Shown in pieces: positions 1 through 9,467 of a stretch of DNA of 64,000 bases. How positions within the stretch are numbered: the stretch's first letter is position 1; each line of letters starts with the position of its first letter. The DNA lies in the NCBI RefSeq assembly GCF_010731755.1, contig NZ_AP022589.1, positions 1,364,001 through 1,428,000 on the forward strand, in the 5' to 3' direction. Position numbers and translations under genes: made by a program. This DNA comes from Mycolicibacter minnesotensis (lineage in GTDB: Bacteria; Actinomycetota; Actinomycetes; Mycobacteriales; Mycobacteriaceae). The notes under the pieces were generated by a model. It saw nothing but the letters and a program-made list of their open reading frames with translations. It made no database searches and was not told the origin of the DNA.

Positions 1-667
1 GCCTGTCCAGCAGCATGAATTCCACCACCCTGTTCGCGTCGAGTGCGCCGCGATAGGTGCGCAGATAGGTGTCATGAGCGCCCGCCGATCGCAACACCGT
101 GACCCAGGCCGGCGACCCGGATCGATCGCCGGCACGCGAGAGCAGCATTCGGACGGTCATGTCGACTCGCTCGACGGACCGTCCCAGCAGCAGGAAGCGG
201 TATCCGTCGTCGCGGCTCATGGTGGCGTCGGCCAGTCCGGCGAACATCGCCGACCGATTCTTCACGTACGACAGGTACTCATAGGGTCCCAGCCGACGGG
301 CAGCCCGTTCGGCTTCACTCAGGCCATTGAAGGTGGTGTTCAGGCACTCCCACATCTCACTGGATGTGACTTCCCTTGCACCACGGGCATTTTCACGCGC
401 GCGGGCAATACTGTCGGCAATCGATCCCGAGCCGGCACCGGCGTACGCGACACGCTCCGTCAACGTCCATACGTTCTGGGCCTGCCCGATTTCGGGTGGT
501 TCGAGTCCCAACACCTGCATCACCAGACGGCAGGTGCGGTCGGGATCCACCGTGGCGTCTTCGAGCAGCTGGTGCACCGCCACATCAAGGATGCGGGCGG
601 TGTCGTCGGCCCGCTCGACGTAGCGGCCGATCCAGAACAACGATTCGGCATTGCGGGCCAGCATCAT
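1..667 (-). CDS. Alpha-E domain protein (DUF403), 3' part cut by the window edge
   Basis: The frame runs from ATG at 667 off the left edge without a stop, so about 222 N-terminal residues are present. It begins MMLARNAESLFWIGRYVERA, the typical opening of alpha-helical DUF403/alpha-E proteins (Rv2410c family). These proteins are encoded next to circularly permuted ATP-grasp enzymes and are thought to act with them in making or modifying an unidentified peptide-like product. The start overlaps the stop of the upstream ATP-grasp gene in an ATGA arrangement, which implies translational coupling. The molecular function is unproven. Confidence 0.85.
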   Translation of the reverse strand, partial: MMLARNAESLFWIGRYVERADDTARILDVAVHQLLEDATVDPDRTCRLVMQVLGLEPPEIGQAQNVWTLTERVAYAGAGSGSIADSIARARENARGAREVTSSEMWECLNTTFNGLSEAERAARRLGPYEYLSYVKNRSAMFAGLADATMSRDDGYRFLLLGRSVERVDMTVRMLLSRAGDRSGSPAWVTVLRSAGAHDTYLRTYRGALDANRVVEFMLLDR

Positions 668-2316
668 CGGCAATCACCACCGTCAGCTTGCTGTTGCTGT
701 TGCTGTTGCTGTTGCAGCAGGTCGGTTCCGGGCAGCCCCGGGCCCTGATCGGCGGCGTTGTCGGTCGGCAGGTCTTGGTGGCGCACCAGCTGATCACCGG
801 ACAACTCGTGCTCCTTGTCCGCCCTGCGTGGCGCCAGCACCCAGGTGTCCTTGGAGCCACCGCCCTGGCTCGAGTTGACCACCATGGAACCCTCCGTCAG
901 CGCCACCCGAGTCAGGCCGCCGGGCAGTACCCAGACGTCCTCACCGTCGTTGACCGCGAACGGCCGCAGGTCGACATGCCTGGGGGCCAGGCGATCTCCC
1001 ACCTTGGTGGGGACGGTGGACAGCTGCACCACCGGCTGCGCGATCCAGTCCCGCGGACTTGCCTTGATCTTCTTGGCCAGCGCGTTGAGTTCCTTTCGGG
1101 TCGCCTGCGGACCGAACACGATTCCATACCCGCCCGATCCCTCGACGGGCTTGACCACCAATTCCTCAATACGGTCCAGGACTTCATCGCATTCTTCGTC
1201 CAGCCAGCAGCGCAGCGTATCGACGTTGGACAGAATCGGTTTTTCGCCCAGGTAGTACCTGATGATCTGAGGAACGTAGGTGTAGATGAGCTTGTCGTCA
1301 CCCACCCCATTGCCCACCGCACTACTGATCACCACATTGCCCGCGCGGGCCGCGTTGACCAGTCCGGGCACACCGAGCACCGAATCGGACCGGAATTGCA
1401 GCGGGTCCAGATACTCGTCGTCGATACGGCGGTAGATGACGTCGACGCGCTGCTCACCCTCAGTGGTGCTCATGTACACGATGTTGTCCCGGCAGAACAG
1501 GTCTCGTCCCTCGACCAACTCCACGCCCATCTGACGGGCCAGCAGTGAATGCTCGAAATAGGCCGAGTTGGACGCACCCGGAGTCATCACCGCCACCGTC
1601 GGGTCGGCCTCGTTGGACGCCGCAGCCGCCCGCAAAGCCCGCAACAGATGGCTGGCGTAGTCGCCGACCTGTCGCACCCGGTGCGAGGCGAACAGGTCTG
1701 GAAAGACCCGCGCCATGGTGCGACGGTTCTCCATCACATAGGACACACCAGACGGAGAGCGCAGATTGTCCTCGAGCACGCGGAACTCGCCCTGGTCGTC
1801 ACGCACCAGATCGATTCCGGCGACATGGATGCGAACCCCGTTGGGCGGCTTGATGCCGGCAGCCTGACGGTGGAAATGGGCGCACGAGGTGACCAGCCGC
1901 TTAGGCACCACGCCATCGCGCAGGATCTCCTGGTCGTCATAGATGTCGGCCAGAAAGCGCTCCAGGGCTCGCACCCGCTGCGCGATACCGCGCTCCAGCT
2001 TGGCCCACTCGCTGGCCGAAATCACCCGTGGCACAAGGTCAAGCGGAAAGGGTCGCTCCTGGCCCGACAGTGAGAAGGTGACACCCTGCTCGATGAATGC
2101 CCGCCCCAGTGCATCAACTCGGGCCTGCAGTTCCTCGTTGTCGGCGGGCGCCAGCGCTTTATGGATGCCCCGATAGGCGACCCGGGCGTTGCCGTTGTTG
2201 TCGAACATCTCGTCGAAGCTGTCGCCATAGCTGCCGCCGGCCCGCTGATAGTCCGAGAAGATCGATTTACCCACACGGGCCCGTCCACTTCGCGTTGATG
2301 CTGGCACAGCCTTCAC
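664..2316 (-). CDS. Circularly permuted ATP-grasp protein (DUF404/DUF407)
   Basis: This 550-residue protein matches the Rv2411c family of circularly permuted ATP-grasp ligases. Recognisable stretches are the opening SIFSDYQRAGGSYGDSFDEM, a middle VLEDNLRSPSGVSYVMENR and the glycine-rich VKPVEGSGGYGIVFGP nucleotide-binding region near residues 375-390. I chose the GTG at 2316 because it gives the usual family length; a start at 2391 would add 25 unconserved residues. The C terminus is odd: it ends in a run of nine or more glutamines from a CAG/CAA tract, just before the stop. It lies upstream of and overlaps the alpha-E gene. The substrate is unknown. Confidence 0.85.
   Translation of the reverse strand: MKAVPASTRSGRARVGKSIFSDYQRAGGSYGDSFDEMFDNNGNARVAYRGIHKALAPADNEELQARVDALGRAFIEQGVTFSLSGQERPFPLDLVPRVISASEWAKLERGIAQRVRALERFLADIYDDQEILRDGVVPKRLVTSCAHFHRQAAGIKPPNGVRIHVAGIDLVRDDQGEFRVLEDNLRSPSGVSYVMENRRTMARVFPDLFASHRVRQVGDYASHLLRALRAAAASNEADPTVAVMTPGASNSAYFEHSLLARQMGVELVEGRDLFCRDNIVYMSTTEGEQRVDVIYRRIDDEYLDPLQFRSDSVLGVPGLVNAARAGNVVISSAVGNGVGDDKLIYTYVPQIIRYYLGEKPILSNVDTLRCWLDEECDEVLDRIEELVVKPVEGSGGYGIVFGPQATRKELNALAKKIKASPRDWIAQPVVQLSTVPTKVGDRLAPRHVDLRPFAVNDGEDVWVLPGGLTRVALTEGSMVVNSSQGGGSKDTWVLAPRRADKEHELSGDQLVRHQDLPTDNAADQGPGLPGTDLLQQQQQQQQQADGGDCR
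688..720 (-). repeat. CAG/CAA glutamine microsatellite
   Basis: On the minus strand this is a run of alternating CAG and CAA codons built on a hexanucleotide repeated about five times. It encodes the polyglutamine tail of the ATP-grasp protein, eight codons before its stop. A length change of one unit keeps the frame and adds or removes two glutamines. Confidence 0.85.
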
Positions 2317-2487
2317 ACCTACCGATCCTGCTACAGATCCGCTACCGGGGCAGCCCGGAGCTCTGACCGCGGCATCGTTGGCGTGTCGCACGATCCTATC
2401 GGCACGCTGTCGATCAGCTCAGTCAGGGTTTGCCCGGCGACAGCAAACGCGTCGACGAATCGGTTGCGCCGAGGCGAAAATCGGCGC

Positions 2488-3114
2488 TCAGCCCTGATAA
2501 ACGCGCGGGTCCAAAGTGCCGATGTAGGGCAGGTCGCGGTAGCGCTCGGCGTAGTCCAGGCCGTAGCCGACCACGAAGTCGTTCGGGATGTCGAAGCCCA
2601 CGTAGGCGATGTCGACGTCGGCGCCCAGCGCGTCGGGTTTGCGCAGCAGGGTGCACACGCGCAGTGACCGGGGCCGTCGGGTCGCCAGGTTGCGCAGCAG
2701 CCACGACAGGGTCAGCCCGGAGTCGACGACATCCTCAACGATCAACACGTCGCGGTCGCTGATGTCGCGGTCGAGGTCTTTGAGGATGCGGACCACCCCC
2801 GACGACGACGTCGACGAACCGTAAGAACTGACCGCCATGAACTCGAACTGCGTTGGCAACGGGATGGCCCGGGCAAGGTCGGTCACAAACAGCACCGCGC
2901 CCTTGAGCACGGTGATCAGCACCAGGTCGCCACACTCGGCGCTGCTGTCGGCGTACTCGGCGGCGATCTGCGCAGCGAGTTCGGCCGTGCGGGTCTGGAT
3001 CTGCTCCTCGGTCAGCAAGACCGATTTGATGTCACCCGCATACAACTCGGGTTTTTCCCCCGGCAAGATCGCAGCCACCAGCACAGCGTGCCATGCCCGC
3101 CACGCGACAACCAA
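2488..3114 (-). CDS. hpt: Hypoxanthine-guanine phosphoribosyltransferase
   Basis: Purine salvage enzyme converting hypoxanthine or guanine plus PRPP to IMP or GMP. The PRPP-binding loop [15 protein letters not shown] and the conserved stretch [20 protein letters not shown] are present, and the C terminus [12 protein letters not shown] matches mycobacterial Hpt. The longest frame starts at a TTG (3114). GTG codons at 3084 and 3078 are alternative starts and give an N terminus closer to the M. tuberculosis protein; no clear ribosome site decides. It follows tilS with a gap of about 27 bases, as in M. tuberculosis (Rv3624c-Rv3625c). Confidence 0.93.
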   Translation of the reverse strand: MVVAWRAWHAVLVAAILPGEKPELYAGDIKSVLLTEEQIQTRTAELAAQIAAEYADSSAECGDLVLITVLKGAVLFVTDLARAIPLPTQFEFMAVSSYGSSTSSSGVVRILKDLDRDISDRDVLIVEDVVDSGLTLSWLLRNLATRRPRSLRVCTLLRKPDALGADVDIAYVGFDIPNDFVVGYGLDYAERYRDLPYIGTLDPRVYQG

Positions 3115-3141
3115 CTGCAGCCGGCAATTGCCGCCCGACGC

Positions 3142-4104
3142 TCAGACCGGCTCGGCACGCAACTGCAACAGCCCCTCGCCGCGGACCACGAACAGCCGGT
3201 GTCCGGCCAGGTCAGAGGCGACCGCCACCCCGCCCTGCCCACGCCATGCGGTGACCAGCCGGTCCACCGCGCGAATCTGCAGGTCGCTCAGATCACGCCC
3301 GCCGCCGGTGAGTAGCCAACTCCGGATCACGGCACGGCGCACCGGTCCCGGCAACACCACCAGGGCGCCAACCTCCAACGGCGCGTCCCCGGCCGGTCCC
3401 GGCAGCGCCTGCTCGGCGAGTACATCGATCAGTTCGGTGTTTTCGCGCAGGGAGGTCGCGGTGCGGGCCAGGGCTTCGGCCACCCCGCCGCCCAATACGT
3501 CTTCGAGCAACGGCAGCACCTCGGTGCGAAGGCGCACCCGAGTGAATCTGCGGTCGTTGTTGTGCGGGTCGAGCCACGCCGTCAACCCGAGCTCGACGCA
3601 GGCCTGCCCGGTACGGGCACGTCGCACCCCCAGCAGCGGCCGGCACCACGGCGGGTCGTAGGGCCGCATACCGGCCATTGAGCGGGCCCCGGAACCCCGG
3701 CCGAGTCCCAGCAGCACCGTCTCGGCTTGGTCGTCGAGCGTATGGCCCAGTAGCACCGGCTGCCCGTCGCGGGCATCGGTCAACGCGGCGTAGCGGGCGG
3801 CGCGGGCCGCCGCCTCCGGACCGCCCGCAGCGCCGACGGTCACCGGAATAACCCGCGCATCAACGCATCCCAGTTCCACTGCCTGACGACGTGCAGCGTC
3901 GGCCACCTGGGCCGAACCGGCCTGTAGGCCGTGATCGACGATCAGTGCCGTCGTCGGCCGCAAGCGGGCAGCGACGGCGGTCAGCGCCAGCGAGTCCGGC
4001 CCACCGGACAGCGCGACCGCCCAGGTTCCCTCCGACGCCAGGTACTGCCCGGCGAACGCTCCCAGCGCGGTCCGCAGCTGGGCTACAGCACCCGGTCGAT
4101 CCAC
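3142..4104 (-). CDS. tilS: tRNA(Ile)-lysidine synthase
   Basis: Modifies C34 of the AUA-reading tRNA-Ile to lysidine, using ATP and lysine. The PP-loop SGGPDSLALTAVAARL lies near residue 33, followed by ALIVDHGLQ, LGHTLDDQAETVLLGLGRGSG and RPLLGVRR, all typical of TilS. I chose the GTG at 4104 because the protein then opens VDRPGAVAQLR, like the M. tuberculosis protein. This start lies inside the 3' end of the upstream metalloprotease gene (22-base overlap), which implies coupled translation. 320 residues. Confidence 0.93.
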   Translation of the reverse strand: MDRPGAVAQLRTALGAFAGQYLASEGTWAVALSGGPDSLALTAVAARLRPTTALIVDHGLQAGSAQVADAARRQAVELGCVDARVIPVTVGAAGGPEAAARAARYAALTDARDGQPVLLGHTLDDQAETVLLGLGRGSGARSMAGMRPYDPPWCRPLLGVRRARTGQACVELGLTAWLDPHNNDRRFTRVRLRTEVLPLLEDVLGGGVAEALARTATSLRENTELIDVLAEQALPGPAGDAPLEVGALVVLPGPVRRAVIRSWLLTGGGRDLSDLQIRAVDRLVTAWRGQGGVAVASDLAGHRLFVVRGEGLLQLRAEPV

Positions 4105-5135
4105 TTTTGCGGCTCTTCGATCTCGGCGGGCAGCGGCAGGGTCTGCGGGCCCGACCACACCGCGTTGAACCGGTCCATTCCGACGCGCTCGACAACGGCG
4201 TCGACGAAGGCCTTGCCTCGGGTGTATTGGCTCAGCTTGGCATCGAGACCCAGTAAGGCCCGCACCAGGCGCTGCAGGGGCGGTTGGCTGCGCTGGCGAC
4301 GTTCCTCAAACCGACTCCGAATGGTCTCCACCGAGGGCACCGCCAGTGGCCCGACCGCGTCCATCACGTGATCGGCGTGGCCTTCCAGCAGGGTGCCCAG
4401 CATCAGCAGCTGGTCCAGCGCGGTGCGCTGCTCCTCGGACTGCACCGCCCGCACCAGCCCCAGGATCCCCGACGGACCCGGCGCCTCGCTGTCGTCACCG
4501 CGGCCCCGCAGATGGTCGGCCAGCCGTCCCACCACCTGGTTGAGATCCGGGCCGCTGGAGCTGGTCAGGACCGCCAGCGCCTCCGCCATATAGCCCGTCA
4601 GCCACCGATTGACAGTGAACTGCACACGATGCGTCACCTCATGCAGGCATACCCAGAGCCGGAAGTCCGCCGGGGTCACCTGCAGCTGTCGCTCGACGGC
4701 AACCACATTGGGGTAGACCAACAGCAGCTGGCCTGCGCCGGTGGTGCTGTCGACGCAGAACGGGTCGTATTGGCCGAGGATCGCCGAGGAGACGAACGCC
4801 AAGACGGCACCGGTCTGCGCCCCGGTCAGACGGCTGCTGAGGAACCCCGCGGGCTGCTCAGAGCCGCCCATCATCACCCGCATCGATTCGGCAGCGGCAG
4901 CGATCCACTGGCGGCGGTCGATGACTCGGGCGTCGGGGACCGGGCCGTCGTCGCCGAGGCCGGTGACCTCGCGCACCAGGGGTTCGGCCGCGCGGGCACT
5001 GGTGTGCAGTTCCTCGACGACCTGGCGGCGGGTGTAGTCGGTCATCGCCGGCGCGGGGCGCGCCAGCCAGCCACCGACTGTCGCGGCGAACCCGAAGTCC
5101 ACCCCGCTCCCGACGTCGGATTCGCTCATCGGCAC
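4083..5135 (-). CDS. Zinc-dependent metalloprotease-like protein (Rv3626c family)
   Basis: 350 residues. The HEXXH motif sits in LHEVTHRVQF (around residues 166-175), in the protein family often labelled zinc-dependent metalloprotease or coenzyme F420 biosynthesis-associated protein. No signal peptide is visible. The start overlaps the end of dacB by about ten bases and the end overlaps tilS, so dacB, this gene, tilS and hpt look like one operon. Proteolytic activity and any F420 link are inferred from the family only. Confidence 0.85.
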   Translation of the reverse strand: MPMSESDVGSGVDFGFAATVGGWLARPAPAMTDYTRRQVVEELHTSARAAEPLVREVTGLGDDGPVPDARVIDRRQWIAAAAESMRVMMGGSEQPAGFLSSRLTGAQTGAVLAFVSSAILGQYDPFCVDSTTGAGQLLLVYPNVVAVERQLQVTPADFRLWVCLHEVTHRVQFTVNRWLTGYMAEALAVLTSSSGPDLNQVVGRLADHLRGRGDDSEAPGPSGILGLVRAVQSEEQRTALDQLLMLGTLLEGHADHVMDAVGPLAVPSVETIRSRFEERRQRSQPPLQRLVRALLGLDAKLSQYTRGKAFVDAVVERVGMDRFNAVWSGPQTLPLPAEIEEPQKWIDRVL

Positions 5136-6502
5136 CCGCAGGTTCGCAGCACAGCGGCCAACGCATCGATGGCGGTGCGACCGGTGGGACCGGCGTCGTT
5201 GGAGATGAACGCAAACGTCAGCACCCGCTGGTCGCGGTCGGTGACGATGCCGGCCAATGCGTTGGTGCGGGTCAGCGAGCCGGTCTTGGCCCGTAGCCAG
5301 CCCGCGGCACCACGCCCGGTCTTGGGGTTGAGGAATCGCTCGGAGAGCGTGCCACTGCCGCCGGCAACCGGCAGCATGTCCAGCAGCGGACGCAGCTCGG
5401 GCAAGTCCGGCCCGGCGGCCGCCTGCACCACCGACTCGAGCGTCCGCGCCGACAAACGGTCGTCGACCGACAAGCCGCTGGCGTCCTGCAGGGCGGCCCC
5501 GCTGACCGCGATGTGCGCGGTGGCCAGGCGGTTGGTCACCGCATCGACGGCACCGGCGAACGACCGTGGCCGGCCCATGGCCGCGGCGACCTCGCGGGCG
5601 ATGGACTCGGCCATGACGTTGTCGGAGGCATTCATCATCTCGCCGAGGCGGACCACCAGCGGTGCCGAGCGGACCGCACCAAGCTCACGGCCGGTGACTG
5701 ACGACGACACGATGCTCACCTGGTCGGGATCGACTCCCAGCTCCGCAGCCAGGGCCTTACCGGCGTCCAACGCCGGTGTCGTCGACCGCCGAGATTCGAC
5801 GGTGGTCGGCTGCACACGGCCACCGTCGACCATCACCGCCTCGATCGGGGCGATGTCGCCGCCTTCGATGTCGGCGGCGTCCCAGCCCTGGGCCATCGTC
5901 GGGCCGGTGAACGCCGACACGTCGACCTGGACCTCAGAGACCTCCACCCCACTGCGCCGAACCTGGTCGGCGAGGTCGCCGATGCGTGCAGCCTCGCGGT
6001 ACCAGGTGTCCTGACCGACCTCAGCCGTGGACAGGGTCGGATCGCCGTCGCCCACCAGCACCACCACCCCGGGCTGATCACTCGCCGTCACCCGCGTGGT
6101 AACCCGGGTACTGGGGTCCAGCGCCAGCAGGGCGGCGGCGGCGGTGAGCACCTTGTTGGTCGAGGCCGGCTGCATCGGCAGGTCTTCCTGCTGTGTCCAC
6201 AGGACCTTGCCGGTCAACGCGTCGGTGATCCGGCCGGCGAGACGGCCCAGGTTCGGGTCGGCCAACGCCGGGGCGAGGGCCGCGGCCAGTGCGCTGCCCA
6301 CCGGAACGGAGGCATCATCGGAGACCGGCACCACACCGGGCTTGACGGTCGCAACCGGGGCCGGCGACACGACGCGCGCCCCAGCGCCGGATTCGTCGGG
6401 GAGGACAACCACCGCCACGACCACCACCGCGGCGGCCAACGCCAGTACCGCACCAGCGATGCCCAGATGGGCGCCGCTGTGTCGCCACCGAGTGGGTTGC
6501 AT
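5126..6502 (-). CDS. dacB: D-alanyl-D-alanine carboxypeptidase / PBP4 family
   Basis: A 458-residue exported penicillin-binding protein of the S13 family (Rv3627c type), trimming peptidoglycan stem peptides outside the membrane. It has an N-terminal membrane anchor rich in Ala and Val, the SxxK motif in ASTNKVLTAAA, the SxN motif in MNASDNVMAES and the KTG motif in AKTGSLTRTNALAG. The ATG at 6502 is supported by GGAGG eight bases upstream. The frame stays open further upstream only because it runs antisense to ppa. It is divergent from ppa. Confidence 0.93.
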   Translation of the reverse strand: MQPTRWRHSGAHLGIAGAVLALAAAVVVVAVVVLPDESGAGARVVSPAPVATVKPGVVPVSDDASVPVGSALAAALAPALADPNLGRLAGRITDALTGKVLWTQQEDLPMQPASTNKVLTAAAALLALDPSTRVTTRVTASDQPGVVVLVGDGDPTLSTAEVGQDTWYREAARIGDLADQVRRSGVEVSEVQVDVSAFTGPTMAQGWDAADIEGGDIAPIEAVMVDGGRVQPTTVESRRSTTPALDAGKALAAELGVDPDQVSIVSSSVTGRELGAVRSAPLVVRLGEMMNASDNVMAESIAREVAAAMGRPRSFAGAVDAVTNRLATAHIAVSGAALQDASGLSVDDRLSARTLESVVQAAAGPDLPELRPLLDMLPVAGGSGTLSERFLNPKTGRGAAGWLRAKTGSLTRTNALAGIVTDRDQRVLTFAFISNDAGPTGRTAIDALAAVLRTCGCR

Positions 6503-6571
6503 GTCCTGTCCTCCCCTGTCAGCCGCAATTGTGCCGGACGGGCGCATTCCGGGCGTCAATCCGGGCCGCTC

Positions 6572-6577
6572 TAGACT
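6572..6577 (+). promoter_or_regulatory. Candidate -10 element of ppa (leaderless)
   Basis: The hexamer TAGACT ends six bases before the GTG start of ppa. No Shine-Dalgarno sequence lies in between. This geometry places the transcription start on the start codon, as in many mycobacterial leaderless genes. No clear -35 is visible. Confidence 0.5.
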
Positions 6578-6583
6578 GTCCCC

Positions 6584-7072
6584 GTGCAATTCGACGTGAC
6601 CATCGAAATCCCCAAGGGCCAGCGCAACAAGTACGAGGTCGACCACGCCACCGGGCGGGTCAAGCTCGACCGCTACCTCTACACACCGATGGGCTACCCC
6701 ACGGACTACGGCTTCATCGAGGACACCCTTGGCGAGGACGGCGACCCGCTGGACGCCATGGTGCTGCTGCCACAGTCGGTGTTCCCGGGTGTCTTGGTCG
6801 AGGCGCGTCCGGTCGGGATGTTCCAGATGACCGACGAGGCCGGCGGCGACGCCAAGGTGCTGTGTGTGCCGGCCGGCGACCACCGGTGGGATCACATCCA
6901 GGACATCAGCGACGTCCCCGCCTATGAGCTGGACGCGATCAAGCACTTCTTCGTGCACTACAAGGACCTGGAGCCGGGCAAGTTCGTCAAGGCCGCCGAC
7001 TGGGTGGACCGTGCCGAAGCCGAAGCCGAGATTGCCCGGTCGATCGACCGGTTCAAGGCCACCGGTCACTGA
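6584..7072 (+). CDS. ppa: Inorganic pyrophosphatase
   Basis: Family I soluble pyrophosphatase, 162 residues, hydrolysing PPi and pulling biosynthetic reactions forward. The metal-binding core [12 protein letters not shown] and the preceding [13 protein letters not shown] are intact. The start is GTG with no ribosome site, which fits the leaderless promoter upstream. It converges with the terC-like gene: the two stop codons are separated by about one base. Confidence 0.96.
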   Translation: MQFDVTIEIPKGQRNKYEVDHATGRVKLDRYLYTPMGYPTDYGFIEDTLGEDGDPLDAMVLLPQSVFPGVLVEARPVGMFQMTDEAGGDAKVLCVPAGDHRWDHIQDISDVPAYELDAIKHFFVHYKDLEPGKFVKAADWVDRAEAEAEIARSIDRFKATGH

Positions 7073-7073
7073 G

Positions 7074-8087
7074 TTAATCGTGCGGCTGCCGGTCTTCGCG
7101 CTGGGCTGAGGCGGACCCCCGAGTCCGGTACAGGCTGGCCGCAGTGGTCAGTGCCAACACGCCGGCCACCACTCCTAGGCTGATCGGGGTGGGTATTTCC
7201 GGGACATCGAGCGGGCGCCCGGAGTTGATGAACCCTAGGTCGTTGGTGTGCAGCGCGTGCAGCACCATTCGTACTCCGATGAATCCCAGGATGACCGCGA
7301 GTCCCTGGGACAGGTAGACGAATCGGCCCAGCAGCTTGCCCAGGATGAAGTACAGCTGGCGCAGTCCCATCAGCGCGAACACGTTGGCGGTGAACACCAG
7401 GTAGGGCTGACGGGTCAGTCCGTAGATGGCCGGAATCGAGTCCATCGCGAACACCACGTCGGTGGTGCCCAGCGCCAGACCCACCAGGAACATCGGGGTG
7501 ATAGCCCAGGAACCGCTGCCGTCCCGGACGAAGAACCGCACGCCTGACCAGCGGTCGGTGGCGTTGAAGTGGGTGCGGGCAAACCGCACCAGGAAGTTGT
7601 TGCCGCCCTCCCCCTCGCCCTCTCCGGTGGGGTCTTCGTGGCGCAGCAGTTTGATCGCGGTGTAGGCCATGAACGCACCGAACACGTAAAACGTCCACGA
7701 CAAGCGCTGGACCGCGACTCCACCCAGGGCGATGAACACCGCGCGGAATGACAGCGCCATGACGATCCCGACGAACAGCGCCTCCTGCCGGTATTTCTTG
7801 GGCACGTTGAAGCTGTTCATGATGATCACGAACACGAACAGGTTGTCGACCGACAGGCTGTATTCGGTCAACCACCCCGCGAAGAACTGCATGCCGTATT
7901 TGGGGCCGTGATAGGACCAGACCCAGATGCCGAACGCCACCGCCAGGCTGAGATAGAACGTCAGCCATCCGGCGATCTCGCGGAAGGAGGGCTCGCGGAC
8001 CCGGCGGCCGATGATGAGCAGGTCGAATCCGAGTACCGCAGCCAGCCCGGCGAAGGTCAGCAGCCATTCCAACAGCGACGGGTCCAA
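7074..8087 (-). CDS. TerC/Alx-family integral membrane protein
   Basis: 337 residues with about eight or nine hydrophobic segments and the TerC signatures EYSLSVDNLFVFVIIMNSF and LALGTTDVVFAMDSIPAIYG. Acidic residues in these segments are conserved in the family. TerC/Alx proteins are implicated in manganese efflux and metal loading of exported proteins. The TTG start at 8087 is chosen because GGAGG precedes it by seven bases. A GEGEGEGGN linker separates the two halves. The manganese role here is inference from the family. Confidence 0.9.
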   Translation of the reverse strand: MDPSLLEWLLTFAGLAAVLGFDLLIIGRRVREPSFREIAGWLTFYLSLAVAFGIWVWSYHGPKYGMQFFAGWLTEYSLSVDNLFVFVIIMNSFNVPKKYRQEALFVGIVMALSFRAVFIALGGVAVQRLSWTFYVFGAFMAYTAIKLLRHEDPTGEGEGEGGNNFLVRFARTHFNATDRWSGVRFFVRDGSGSWAITPMFLVGLALGTTDVVFAMDSIPAIYGLTRQPYLVFTANVFALMGLRQLYFILGKLLGRFVYLSQGLAVILGFIGVRMVLHALHTNDLGFINSGRPLDVPEIPTPISLGVVAGVLALTTAASLYRTRGSASAQREDRQPHD

Positions 8088-8149
8088 CGATGGGCCTCCG
8101 GTCGTCGAGTCAGTTCAGCGGGCTGCCCGACGGTACCCCGTCGCCCGCT

Positions 8150-8155
8150 TAGTAT
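8150..8155 (+). promoter_or_regulatory. Candidate -10 element of the Rv3630-like gene (leaderless)
   Basis: TAGTAT ends seven bases before the GTG at 8163, with no ribosome-binding sequence between. This fits leaderless transcription starting at the GTG. Confidence 0.45.
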
Positions 8156-8162
8156 TTTCGCC

Positions 8163-9440
8163 GTGGTGACCGATGTGGGTGGTACCGGATCCCCCGGGTT
8201 TCCCCGCGGGCTGGCCAGTGGCCCGGTTGCCCGGGCCAGCATGGCCCGGGTGGGCACTGCGACCCTGCTCAGCGCGCTCTGTGGCTACGCGGTGCTCTAC
8301 CTGGCCGCCCGTGACCTGGATCCGGCCGGTTTCTCGGTGTTCGGCGTGTTCTGGGGCGCGTTCGGATTGGTCAACGGTGCCGCCAACGGCCTGCTGCAGG
8401 AGACCACCCGCGAAGTCCGCTTCGCCCAGGATGCCGGGTCAGACCCCGCATCCACCCCGCATACCCGCCCCCTGCGGGTGGCCGGTCTGACCGGGCTGGC
8501 GGCGGCCGGGGTGCTCGCCGCCAGTTCCCCCCTGTGGAGCGGCCACGTGTTCGTTGAGGCGCGCTGGCTGTCGGTGGTGTTGCTCTGCTTCGGGCTGGCC
8601 AATTTCGCGGTACACGCCGCGCTGCTGGGCATGCTGGCCGGGGCCAACCGGTGGACGCAGTACGGCGCGCTGATGGTGACCGATGCGAGCATGCGGGTGG
8701 CCGTGGCCACCGCGACCTTCGTGATCGGCTGGGGCCTGGTCGGGTTCTTGTGGGCAACCGTGGCCGGCGCATTGGCCTGGCTGTTGCTGCTGGCTGCCTC
8801 CCCGGCGGCCCGCTCGACCGCCCGACTGCTCACCCCGGTGCGGACAGTCCAGTTCCTCCGTGGCGCGGCGCATTCGATCACCGCCGCCGGGGCCAGCGCG
8901 ATACTGGTGATGGGTTTTCCGGTGCTGCTGCAGGCCACCTACGGCGAGCTGGGCGCCGCGGGCGGTGTGGTGATCCTGGCGGTGACGGTGACCCGGGCAC
9001 CGCTACTGGTGCCACTGACCGCCATGCAGGGCAATCTGATCGCGCACTTCGTCGACCAGCGCGGTCGCCGGCTGCGGGCGCTGGGCACCCCGGCGGCCGC
9101 CGTCGCCGCGCTGGGGACGGTGGGCGCCGTGGCGGCGGGCCTGCTGGGCCCGTGGCTGCTGCGCACGGTGTTCGGCCCGGACTACCGAGCCGAGGGTCTG
9201 CTGTTGGCCGGACTGACCACGGCGGCCACCGCGATCGCCTTGCTGACGCTGACCGGCGCCGCGACGGTCGCCGCCGCGCTGCATCGTGCCTACGCGCTGG
9301 GCTGGGTGGGCGCCACGGTGGTCTCCACCCTGCTCCTGCTGCTCCCGTTGGAACTGCCGACCAGAACCGTGGTGGCCCTGATGTGTGGCCCGCTCGTGGG
9401 TATCGCGGTGCATCTGACAGCGTTGCGCACCGATTCGTAG
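8163..9440 (+). CDS. Polytopic membrane protein, polysaccharide-export/flippase-like (Rv3630 type)
   Basis: 425 residues with about a dozen hydrophobic segments. The pattern resembles MATE/Wzx-type polysaccharide transporters, and the position matches Rv3630, next to a GT2 glycosyltransferase and a DUF2304 protein. I chose GTG at 8163 for its leaderless promoter and for matching family length. The three-gene neighbourhood suggests a role in moving or assembling a cell-envelope glycan, which is inferred. Confidence 0.8.
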   Translation: MVTDVGGTGSPGFPRGLASGPVARASMARVGTATLLSALCGYAVLYLAARDLDPAGFSVFGVFWGAFGLVNGAANGLLQETTREVRFAQDAGSDPASTPHTRPLRVAGLTGLAAAGVLAASSPLWSGHVFVEARWLSVVLLCFGLANFAVHAALLGMLAGANRWTQYGALMVTDASMRVAVATATFVIGWGLVGFLWATVAGALAWLLLLAASPAARSTARLLTPVRTVQFLRGAAHSITAAGASAILVMGFPVLLQATYGELGAAGGVVILAVTVTRAPLLVPLTAMQGNLIAHFVDQRGRRLRALGTPAAAVAALGTVGAVAAGLLGPWLLRTVFGPDYRAEGLLLAGLTTAATAIALLTLTGAATVAAALHRAYALGWVGATVVSTLLLLLPLELPTRTVVALMCGPLVGIAVHLTALRTDS

Positions 9441-9467
9441 TCGCATCGAGCGTGTACTTTCTAGAAC

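Noticed and set aside
376..1548. Plus-strand frame of about 390 codons over the ATP-grasp gene
   Set aside because: It is antisense to conserved ATP-grasp motifs and has an arginine-rich product with no family.
4284..6014. Plus-strand frame of about 576 codons over the metalloprotease and dacB genes
   Set aside because: The opposite strand encodes intact HEXXH and SxxK/KTG motifs; this is a codon-bias shadow.
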